Shown: positions 18,123-24,906 of the stretch, piece after piece
How positions within the stretch are numbered: position 1 is the first letter of the stretch
Layout of the letters: every line of letters begins with the position of its first letter
NCBI RefSeq assembly: GCF_014203225.1
Contig: NZ_JACHIO010000002.1
Coordinates: forward strand, 1 to 64,000
Source: Granulicella mallensis
GTDB taxonomy: Bacteria > Acidobacteriota > Terriglobia > Terriglobales > Acidobacteriaceae
DNA: 64,000 bases
Reading direction: 5' to 3'
Program-made: the position numbers and the translations under genes
The notes under the pieces: generated by a model
Told to the model about the DNA's origin: nothing
Databases searched by the model: none
The model's input: only the letters and a program-made list of their open reading frames with translations

Positions 18123-20453
18123 ATGATCACCCGTAGGACCTTCCTGCAGCGCGCCTCTGCTGCTTGCGCTATCAGCACTCTCCCTGCCAGCAAGCTGGCT
18201 CATGCCGCCCATGGTCAAACCGCGGAAGATCCGCTTCGCTGGGTCGATTTGCGTATCGGTACAGGCGGACACGGGCATTGCTTTCCGGGTGCGGCCATGC
18301 CTTTCGGCGGTGTTCAGCTCAGCCCTGACACGTTTAATGATGGCTGGGACTGGTGCTCCGGCTATCACATCTCGGATGACTCCATCATGGGATTCAGCCA
18401 TACCCATCTTAGCGGTACCGGCTGCGGCGATCTTCTGGACTTCCTGGTCATGGCGGGCACCGGTCCTGCCCATCTGATCGCCGGCGACCGCAAGAATCCC
18501 GATGCGGGATATCGCTCGCGCTTCGATCATGCGGATGAGCACTCGGAGCCGGGCTACTATTCCGTAATCCTGAAGGACTACAAGGTCCATGTTGAGCTGA
18601 CCGCAACGGAACGCGCAGGCATTCATCGCTATACCTTTCCTGCCAGCGAGCAGGCCTACCTGATCGTCGACCTGCAGCATGGCTACGGTGCAGGGGATGG
18701 AACTGGTCCCGGCCTCGTGAACGCTGCAGAGCTTCGCCAGACTGCGCCGGACACGCTCGCCGGTGGCCGTCGCACTGCTGCCTGGGGAAATGACCGTCAC
18801 TCCAACTTCACCATGCAGTTCTCGAAGACGCCGGAGCGCATCGTCTTCTACTCCGACAATCAGGAAGTAGCAGCACCGGCAAGCGGAACCGATCTAACGG
18901 GCAAGAACCTGAAGGCCGTTCTGTACTTCAAGACGAAGGCGAACGAGGCCATCCTGGTGAAGACCGGCTTCTCCGGCGTAAGCCCGGAGGGTGCAGCCAA
19001 GAACCTTAGCGCGGAGATTCCGGCCTGGAACTTCGACCAGGTACGCACAGCGGCCCGCAATGCCTGGCGCCGCCAGCTCTCCAAGATCCAGGTCCAGACA
19101 GAGAACGAGACGCATAAGCGCATCTTCTATACGTCGCTGTACCATATGTCGCTTGGACCGGCTTTGTTTGACGATGTCGACCGCCAGTATCGCGGCATGG
19201 ACAACGAGGTCCACACGCTTCCTGCCGGACAGCGGAACTTCACCACCTTCTCGTTGTGGGATACCTTCCGCGCGGCGCACCCGACCTACACTCTGATCGA
19301 GCCGGAGCGCGTGCCGCAGTTCGTCAACACGTTGATCCGCATGGCCGAGCAGAGCCCCGATGGAATGCCCGTCTGGCCACTGATGGGAAGGGAGACCGGC
19401 ACCATGACCGGTTACCACTCCGCTGCGGTCATCTCCGAGGCCTGCAACAAGGGCTTCACCGGCGTTGATTGGGAGAAGGCCTATGGCCTCATGATGAAGC
19501 GCGCCATGGTCGACGACTATCGCGGCTTGGGGTACTACCGCAAGCTCCACTTCATCCCAGCAGACAAGGAAGAAGAGTCGGTTTCGAAGACCTTCGAATA
19601 CTGCTACGACGATTGGTCGATCGCTCATGTGGCACGCAAGCTCGGCAAGTCCAGCGACGCGGCGATGCTCACCCAGCGCTCCACCAACTACCGGAACTAC
19701 TTCGATGCTTCCGTCGCCTTCATGCGGCCCAAGCTGGAGGACGGCAGCTGGACCTCGCCCTTCAATCCCATTGACTTGGGGCACTCCACCAAGTGGCGCG
19801 ACTACACGGAGTCCAACGCCTGGCAGACTACGTTCGGCGTGCAGCATGACGTTGCCGGACTCATCCAGCTTTTTGGAGGCAAGGATCCTTTTGTCACCAA
19901 GCTTGATGGCCTCTTCAGTGCGCCATCGACACTGCCGGCCAACGCACCGCCGGATATCGCAGGCCTCGTCGGGCAGTATGCACACGGTAACGAGCCTTCG
20001 CATCACATCGCTTACCTCTATGTGTATGCCGGAGTTCCGCACAAGACCCAGGGCCGCATTCGCAGCCTGCTCGAGACCATGTACGCCGCAGAGCCGGATG
20101 GTCTTCAGGGCAACGAAGACGTAGGTCAGATGTCGGCATGGTACGTTCTCAGCTCCCTCGGCTTTTATCCCGTAGATCCTGTCAGCGGCGTCTACATCAT
20201 CGGCTCCCCGCTCTTCGAGCGTGCAACGGTTGAACTCGGCGGCGGCAAAAAGCTGGAGATCGAAGTGCGACGCAAGGACCCTGCGTACCAGTACGTACAG
20301 GCCTTCTCGCTGAACGGAAAGCCGCAACAGAAAACCTGGTTCCGCCACGAAGACATAGCACAGGGCGGAAAGCTCGTTCTCGAAATGGGGCCCGAACCTA
20401 GCACTACCCTTGGGGCGGATGTTTCCAGCCTCCCTCCTTCTCTTACTCTGTAA
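18123..20453 (+). CDS. Tat-exported GH92 alpha-mannosidase
   Basis: A 776-residue protein. A Tat signal, TRRTFLQRASAACAISTL, opens the ATG at 18123; upstream in-frame starts from 17985 would bury it and are rejected. The mature part has GH92 hallmarks: RIGTGGHGHCFPGAAMPFG, GYHISDDSIMGFSHTHLSGTG, the catalytic GNEPSHHIAYLY and the terminal GNEDVGQMSAWYVLSSLGFYP. GH92 enzymes are calcium-dependent exo-alpha-mannosidases, mostly alpha-1,2 and some alpha-1,3, that trim high-mannose glycans. Specificity within the family cannot be read here. It is divergent from GH125 and followed by a strong hairpin, then cutC. Confidence 0.93.
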   Translation: MITRRTFLQRASAACAISTLPASKLAHAAHGQTAEDPLRWVDLRIGTGGHGHCFPGAAMPFGGVQLSPDTFNDGWDWCSGYHISDDSIMGFSHTHLSGTGCGDLLDFLVMAGTGPAHLIAGDRKNPDAGYRSRFDHADEHSEPGYYSVILKDYKVHVELTATERAGIHRYTFPASEQAYLIVDLQHGYGAGDGTGPGLVNAAELRQTAPDTLAGGRRTAAWGNDRHSNFTMQFSKTPERIVFYSDNQEVAAPASGTDLTGKNLKAVLYFKTKANEAILVKTGFSGVSPEGAAKNLSAEIPAWNFDQVRTAARNAWRRQLSKIQVQTENETHKRIFYTSLYHMSLGPALFDDVDRQYRGMDNEVHTLPAGQRNFTTFSLWDTFRAAHPTYTLIEPERVPQFVNTLIRMAEQSPDGMPVWPLMGRETGTMTGYHSAAVISEACNKGFTGVDWEKAYGLMMKRAMVDDYRGLGYYRKLHFIPADKEEESVSKTFEYCYDDWSIAHVARKLGKSSDAAMLTQRSTNYRNYFDASVAFMRPKLEDGSWTSPFNPIDLGHSTKWRDYTESNAWQTTFGVQHDVAGLIQLFGGKDPFVTKLDGLFSAPSTLPANAPPDIAGLVGQYAHGNEPSHHIAYLYVYAGVPHKTQGRIRSLLETMYAAEPDGLQGNEDVGQMSAWYVLSSLGFYPVDPVSGVYIIGSPLFERATVELGGGKKLEIEVRRKDPAYQYVQAFSLNGKPQQKTWFRHEDIAQGGKLVLEMGPEPSTTLGADVSSLPPSLTL

Positions 20454-20459
20454 AGTCTT

Positions 20460-20488
20460 GCAGCCCCGGTGCGGCGCATCGGGGCTGC
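20460..20488 (+). terminator. Strong hairpin after GH92
   Basis: GCAGCCCCG (20460-20468) pairs with CGGGGCTGC (20480-20488), with an inner TGCG/CGCA. It lies six bases past the stop codon. No T-tract follows, so it may work as an mRNA 3' stabiliser or a Rho-assisted stop. Confidence 0.5.
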
Positions 20489-20541
20489 GAGCTTCACCGC
20501 TTTCAAAGAATTGAAATGTTTCATTTCGTCCGTGTGATTTA

Positions 20542-21288
20542 ATGCGCAAGATTGTCTTTGAACTTTGTGCGGAGAGTATCCAGGCCTGCCTCGCAGCACG
20601 CGAAGGAGGGGCGGACCGCATCGAACTTTGCTCCGCGCTCAGTGAGGGCGGCCTCACACCCAGCCACGGTCTTATCCGTGCAGCGGTTCTGCGCAGCGAG
20701 CTCCCCGTGCATGTCCTGCTGCGGCCTCGCGGCGGCGACTTCCTCTATACGGAGGATGAGTTTAATCTCATGCGGGAAGACCTCTCTCATGCACGCACCC
20801 TTGGGGCTACGGGCTTCGTCCTCGGTATTCTCCGTGCCGATGGCACGGTGGATGTCGAGCGCACCCGTGAACTGGTAGAGCTGGCTGCACCGTTGGAAGT
20901 CACGTTCCATCGGGCCTTTGACTACACCGTCTCTCTTGAGCAAGCCCTCGAAGATATCCTTGGCACAGGATGCAGACGTATTCTCACTTCGGGTGGTGAA
21001 CCCGATGTTCTGGCGGGAGCCGGTAAGCTGGCGCAGTTGGTACAGCAAGCTGCTGGACGAATTGAAATCGCTGTCGGCGGAGGTCTCCGCATCAAGGACG
21101 CAATCGCCCTCGCTCGAGCTACTGGTGCGAACCATTTCCATGGTTCACTCCGCAGTAGCGAAGCCAGCGGAATGCAGCATGAACGCAACTGGGTGCTGGA
21201 GGAAACAGACCAGTTCGATGGCACATCACGCTTCGTGGTGGACGTCGCGGACGTTCAGGCTATGATCGGCAATCTCCGCAACGCATAA
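20542..21288 (+). CDS. cutC: CutC family protein
   Basis: A 248-residue TIM-barrel protein matching CutC along its whole length: FELCAESIQACLAAREGGADRIELCS, LPVHVLLRPRGGDFLYT, LEVTFHRAFD and RILTSGGEPD. It ends in IAVGGGLRIKDA and the region around HGSLR. The name comes from E. coli copper homeostasis, but the enzymatic role is not well established; the copper link in E. coli has been questioned. The ATG is reached 88 bp after GH92 and separated from it by a hairpin. Nothing nearby suggests copper handling. Confidence 0.92.
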   Translation: MRKIVFELCAESIQACLAAREGGADRIELCSALSEGGLTPSHGLIRAAVLRSELPVHVLLRPRGGDFLYTEDEFNLMREDLSHARTLGATGFVLGILRADGTVDVERTRELVELAAPLEVTFHRAFDYTVSLEQALEDILGTGCRRILTSGGEPDVLAGAGKLAQLVQQAAGRIEIAVGGGLRIKDAIALARATGANHFHGSLRSSEASGMQHERNWVLEETDQFDGTSRFVVDVADVQAMIGNLRNA

Positions 21289-21302
21289 GTTGTTTCGATA
21301 CA

Positions 21303-21345
21303 AACACAGAAGACGCCGTGCCTCTGCATGGCGTCTTTCTTGTGT
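21303..21345 (+). terminator. Terminator after cutC
   Basis: AAGACGCC (21310-21317) pairs with GGCGTCTT (21330-21337), extended by CACA/TGTG at the base, and runs into TTTCTTGTG. It isolates cutC from the following TIGR03435 cluster. Confidence 0.65.
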
Positions 21346-21466
21346 GAGAGTTGCCGATTTTCGATCCCATTTTCCTACAGCACATCGTCTAACTGCTATA
21401 AAGACACAACGCCGTTTTCTTGCCGAGCCCTGGTCGAAGTCTGCAACAGGTTTCAGGAGATTGTGT

Positions 21467-22600
21467 ATGAAGAAGATGATTCTGTGGATCATCGCGTTCT
21501 TAACGTTATCGGGGAGCGCGTTGTTTGCTCAGGACATTACCGGCGCATGGCAGGGGACGTTGACGCCGCCGAATGGTAAAGACCTGCGAATCGTTATGAC
21601 GATCTCGAAGGACGATGGCAAGTTGAAGGCTGTTATGAACAGCATCGATCAGGGCGGACAGCCCTTCAAGGCTTCGTCTGTGACATTCGCCGATTCAACG
21701 TTGAAGGTCGAACTCATCATTGGCAACTACGAAGGCAAGCTGAGTCCGGACGGCAAGTCGATTGCGGGAAGCTGGATCCAGGGCAGTCCACGGCCACTGA
21801 ATCTGGTACGAGCGACCAAGGAGACAGCATGGGAGATTCCAGCACCTCCGGCACCTCCGAAGTTGATGGCAGCAGATGCAGACCCGGCGTTTGATGTCGC
21901 GACGATTAAGCCGAACAACTCTGGATCCCCGAGCATGCAAGGGCTCTTTGTGAGAGGGCGTAACTTTACCATCCGCAACGGCTCTCTGGGAGATCTGATT
22001 GCATTTGCCTACAACGTGCAGATGAAACAGATCATAGGTGGCCCCGATTGGGCTGAAAAAGACCGCTACGACATCGATGGTGTGCCCGATCAGGAGGGTG
22101 TTCCCAACGACAAACAGCTAAGAAGCATGATGCGGAAGTTGCTGGCGGACCGCTTCAAGCTCACTTTCCATCACGACAAACGAGAGCTTTCGGCCTTCGT
22201 GCTTACGGTAGGAAAAGACGGACAAAAGTTAACGCCTACGCAGCTGAATGGTCCACTCCCTGGGTTTGGTATGCGGCCAGGATCCGGCGGTGTGACCATG
22301 AACGTGATCAATTCGACGATGGAGGATTTTACGAGTTTCATGCAGATGCTCGTGTTGGATCGCCCTGTTGTAGATCAGACAGCGATTACAGGCAGGTACG
22401 ACTTCAAGTTCACGTTCACACCTGATGACTCGCAGTTCAACGGCCATCCACCGAAGTTGCCGCCGCAGACCGATGCGACAGAAACTGCTCCCGATCTCTT
22501 TCAAGCCCTGCAAGCTCAGGCAGGCCTGAAGTTAGAGGCTAAGAAGACACCCGTCGACGTGATCGTTATCGACAAGGTGGAGAAGCCCTCTGCGAATTAG
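21467..22600 (+). CDS. Secreted TIGR03435-family protein with N-terminal lipocalin-like domain (copy 1)
   Basis: A 377-residue secreted protein of unknown function. The ATG at 21467 has AGGAG upstream and opens a signal peptide (MILWIIAFLTLSGSALFAQ); the 59 in-frame residues before it are not protein-like. Residues about 22-115 (GAWQGTLTP, DGKLKAVMNSIDQGG, GKLSPDGKSIAGSW) resemble a small lipocalin-like beta domain. The rest is a TIGR03435 domain: FDVATIKPNNSGSP, LLADRFKLTFHHDKRELSAF, DRPVVDQTAITGRYDFKF, and an EKPSAN ending. Both parts are closely paralogous to residues about 350-702 of the M56 protein at 24903-27011. First gene of an apparent eight-gene cluster. Confidence 0.88.
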   Translation: MKKMILWIIAFLTLSGSALFAQDITGAWQGTLTPPNGKDLRIVMTISKDDGKLKAVMNSIDQGGQPFKASSVTFADSTLKVELIIGNYEGKLSPDGKSIAGSWIQGSPRPLNLVRATKETAWEIPAPPAPPKLMAADADPAFDVATIKPNNSGSPSMQGLFVRGRNFTIRNGSLGDLIAFAYNVQMKQIIGGPDWAEKDRYDIDGVPDQEGVPNDKQLRSMMRKLLADRFKLTFHHDKRELSAFVLTVGKDGQKLTPTQLNGPLPGFGMRPGSGGVTMNVINSTMEDFTSFMQMLVLDRPVVDQTAITGRYDFKFTFTPDDSQFNGHPPKLPPQTDATETAPDLFQALQAQAGLKLEAKKTPVDVIVIDKVEKPSAN

Positions 22601-22607
22601 CAGAGGG
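22586..22607 (+). promoter_or_regulatory. Stem-loop spanning the stop codon of TIGR03435 copy 1
   Basis: CCCTCTGC (22586-22593) and GCAGAGGG (22600-22607) flank GAATTA, so the TAG stop is part of the stem-loop. No T-run follows. It could act as an intercistronic processing or attenuation element between copies 1 and 2. Confidence 0.4.
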
Positions 22608-22651
22608 TAAGTACTTCGTCTGACAATATCGAAGAGAGTCTCGTTCGCGCT

Positions 22652-23476
22652 ATGAATAAACGGTCCATACGCAGGCAAATTTATATTCCAGTATTTGCGG
22701 TTGCACTGCTGTGCGCCGCCGCGAATGCATCGTCACAAAGCTCGCCCAGTCCATCCACCACCTCGAAGACCGCGAACACCGAGGTGAAGGCGCCGGATTA
22801 CGATGTTGTTTCCGTCAAGGAAAGTAAGTCTGCCGAGTACGCAATGCTGTCGACGTATATGTCCGATGGCTTTCAAGCAACGAATACTTCGCTGGAGGTA
22901 CTCATTGCTTATGCCTATGGGATTAGACAGGATCTTATCTCCGGCGCTCCCGGCTGGGTGAGTTCAACTCGCTTTGATCTCCAAGCCAAGGTCACCGGCG
23001 CAGATGTAGATACCTTCAAGAAGTTGTCTCCAGAGCAGCTCCAAGCGATGCTTCAGTCTCTACTTGTCGATCGCTTCAAGCTGAAGATCCACCTCGAAAC
23101 AAAGGTGCTGCCTATCTATGAACTGGTAAAGGAAAAAGGCGGATTCAAGATCAAAGAGGCACAACCATCATCCCCGAGTTTTCGAGGATTGGGGCCCGGT
23201 ATGTTCAAGGGAGGGGCCGTAACACTTCAGGACCTGGCCGGCGAGTTGTCCTCTTCCATGCAGCGTACGGTGCTGGACAAGACCGGGATCGCCGGCAAGT
23301 ACGATATCGATCTCAAATGGAATCCCGGGGAAGGAGAGGCTGCCGATGTCTCCGCGGATGCAGGGCCGACTCTCTTTACCGCGCTGCAGGAGCAACTCGG
23401 CTTAAAACTCCAACCGACAAAGGGGCCCGTCGAGACTCTGGTGATCGATGCTGTCGAAAAACCTTCAAAAAATTAG
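22652..23476 (+). CDS. Secreted TIGR03435-family protein (copy 2)
   Basis: 274 residues with a signal peptide (IYIPVFAVALLCAAANASSQ) and one TIGR03435 domain. Family motifs in order: YDVVSVKESKS, LIAYAYGIRQDLISGAPGW, LLVDRFKLKIHLETKVLPIYEL, LDKTGIAGKYDIDLKW, LQEQLGLKL and VIDAVEKPSKN. Function is unknown; the family is highly expanded in soil Acidobacteria. The gene follows copy 1 by 51 bp and precedes copy 3 by 18 bp, so cotranscription is likely. It lacks the lipocalin-like domain of copy 1. Confidence 0.88.
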   Translation: MNKRSIRRQIYIPVFAVALLCAAANASSQSSPSPSTTSKTANTEVKAPDYDVVSVKESKSAEYAMLSTYMSDGFQATNTSLEVLIAYAYGIRQDLISGAPGWVSSTRFDLQAKVTGADVDTFKKLSPEQLQAMLQSLLVDRFKLKIHLETKVLPIYELVKEKGGFKIKEAQPSSPSFRGLGPGMFKGGAVTLQDLAGELSSSMQRTVLDKTGIAGKYDIDLKWNPGEGEAADVSADAGPTLFTALQEQLGLKLQPTKGPVETLVIDAVEKPSKN

Positions 23477-23494
23477 TGAGTACCAGTAATAGCC

Positions 23495-24376
23495 ATGAAG
23501 AAGAGGATCGATCAAGGTATGAGCAAAATCATTGCGAAGACGGCAGTTTGCCTTGCGCTGCTAGCCGTACTGCTCATGATTCCGATAAGCAGATTGTTTG
23601 GGCAGGCGATCTCAAGTCAAAGTGGAACGCCTCCTCGGCCCGTCGGCACAGAAGCTACAGCACCTGCATACGATATTGTCTCGATTAAGCCCAACAAGTC
23701 CGACAGCGGGAACATCAGCGTCAACACCAACGACGACAGCTATTCTGCGACAAACGTCTCATTGAAGATGCTTCTTGAGCACGCCTACGACATAAAAGAA
23801 GATTTAGTCTCTGGCCTGCCCGGCTGGGCAAACTCCGCACGCTTCGATGTCAAAGCAAAGATCGTCGAACCAGACGCAGAGGTTCTGAAGAAGCTTAGTC
23901 GCAAACAACGCCGGTCAATGATCCAGCAACTGCTGATGGACCGTTTCCAGCTCAAGGCCCACACCGAAACCAAAGTGCTTCCCCTCTACGAGATGGTCCT
24001 CGTCAAAGATGGTCCAAAGTTCAAGGAGTCCGCACCTGAGGGCTCTCCTGAAGATAAAAGCCCGAACGGCGTGGGGCGTGGAGGCGTGACAGTCTACAAC
24101 ACAGAACTTACGGCTCATGCTGTTTCTTTGGCGATCTTGGCGAATATGTTAGGGGATCGACTGCATCGCACCGTCGCTGATAAGACCGGGCTTACAGGTA
24201 AGTACGATCTCCTGTTGGAGTGGGCGCCTGAGGATGATCAGGATGCTTCTTCCGAATCCTCCGCGGCCCCCTTCTTCACTGCCTTGCAGGAGCAGCTAGG
24301 CCTCAAACTGCAACCTTCCAAAGGTCCAGTAGACACACTCGTCGTCGACCACGTCGAGATGCCTTCGGCAGATTAG
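23495..24376 (+). CDS. Secreted TIGR03435-family protein (copy 3)
   Basis: 293 residues (285 if translation starts at the ATG at 23519, which keeps the complete signal peptide). The hydrophobic stretch VCLALLAVLLMIPISRLFGQ is followed by a TIGR03435 domain with YDIVSIKPNKSDSGN, LLEHAYDIKEDLVSGLPGW, LLMDRFQLKAHTETKVLPLYEM, ADKTGLTGKYDLLLEWAPE and VVDHVEMPSAD. It is most similar to copy 2, its immediate neighbour, which points to tandem duplication. Neither candidate start has a convincing ribosome-binding site; translational coupling to copy 2 across 18 bp is plausible. Confidence 0.86.
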   Translation: MKKRIDQGMSKIIAKTAVCLALLAVLLMIPISRLFGQAISSQSGTPPRPVGTEATAPAYDIVSIKPNKSDSGNISVNTNDDSYSATNVSLKMLLEHAYDIKEDLVSGLPGWANSARFDVKAKIVEPDAEVLKKLSRKQRRSMIQQLLMDRFQLKAHTETKVLPLYEMVLVKDGPKFKESAPEGSPEDKSPNGVGRGGVTVYNTELTAHAVSLAILANMLGDRLHRTVADKTGLTGKYDLLLEWAPEDDQDASSESSAAPFFTALQEQLGLKLQPSKGPVDTLVVDHVEMPSAD

Positions 24377-24412
24377 ACAGTCAAGACTGTTCGCCTTAGA
24401 TCTTTGGCGGCA

Positions 24413-24441
24413 TTGACGAACGAATCAATTTTCTTCATACC
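24413..24441 (+). promoter_or_regulatory. Possible promoter of the blaI-blaR1 unit
   Basis: TTGACG (24413-24418), a 17-bp spacer and CATACC (24436-24441) sit about 25 bp upstream of the inverted repeat and about 35 bp upstream of the BlaI-type operator. The -10 is weak, so this is tentative; a repressor bound just downstream would block elongation or open-complex formation. Confidence 0.3.
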
Positions 24442-24464
24442 TTCTTGCATCCAGTCAAACGTCC

Positions 24465-24491
24465 GTGGTAGTTTCTACCACAGATGTAGTA
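24465..24491. promoter_or_regulatory. BlaI/MecI-type operator overlapping an inverted repeat
   Basis: TACCACAGATGTAGTA (24476-24491) matches the BlaI/MecI/CopY dyad TACTACATATGTAGTA at 14 of 16 positions and lies 28 bp before the blaI start. It overlaps a second perfect inverted repeat, GTGGTAG-TTT-CTACCAC (24465-24481). The position in front of a BlaI-family gene makes autoregulation the obvious reading. Confidence 0.72.
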
Positions 24492-24519
24492 GAGAAAAAC
24501 ACAGGGGTAGTTGCTAAAG

Positions 24520-24906
24520 ATGCCGGGACCCAAATTGACGAAGCTCGAACTGCGGATCATGGAGACGCTTTGGACCCGAGGCGAGTCCTCTATCCGCGAG
24601 ATCCAGGAAGCTTTTCCTGAGAAGGGAAGACCTGCCTATACGACGATCCAGACGACCATGTATCGCATGGAAGAGAAGAAGATACTGCGGCGCGTCAGGA
24701 AGGTCGGAAACTTCCATGTCTTCGAAGCAAGCATCTCTCGCAACGCAGCTCAGCGCAGGTTGGTCGACGACCTGTTGGCTCTGTTTGGCGGCCGCACCCA
24801 GCCCGTCATGGTGCATCTGATCGAGTCCGGCAAGCTCACGTTGGAGGATGTAAAGGAAGCAGAGAAGACATTGCGGAGCCTTTCTGCAAAGGAGAAGAAG
24901 CTATGA
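24520..24906 (+). CDS. BlaI/MecI/CopY-family transcriptional repressor
   Basis: 128 residues. The winged-helix domain is clear (LTKLELRIMETLWTRGESSIREIQEAF, AYTTIQTTMYRMEEKKILRRV), and a short C-terminal dimerisation helix pair follows (LVDDLLALFGG). In characterised systems such repressors are released when a BlaR1/MecR1 protease is activated and the repressor is cleaved. The ATG at 24520 has AGGGGT upstream. The stop overlaps the M56 gene start by four bases (ATGA), which is typical of blaI-blaR1 pairs and implies coupled translation. A matching operator lies directly upstream. Confidence 0.92.
   Translation: MPGPKLTKLELRIMETLWTRGESSIREIQEAFPEKGRPAYTTIQTTMYRMEEKKILRRVRKVGNFHVFEASISRNAAQRRLVDDLLALFGGRTQPVMVHLIESGKLTLEDVKEAEKTLRSLSAKEKKL

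Noticed and set aside
18894..20657. 587-residue open frame antisense to GH92 and cutC
   Set aside because: It mirrors the high-GC codon pattern of real genes on the other strand, has no recognisable motif and overlaps two well-supported genes.
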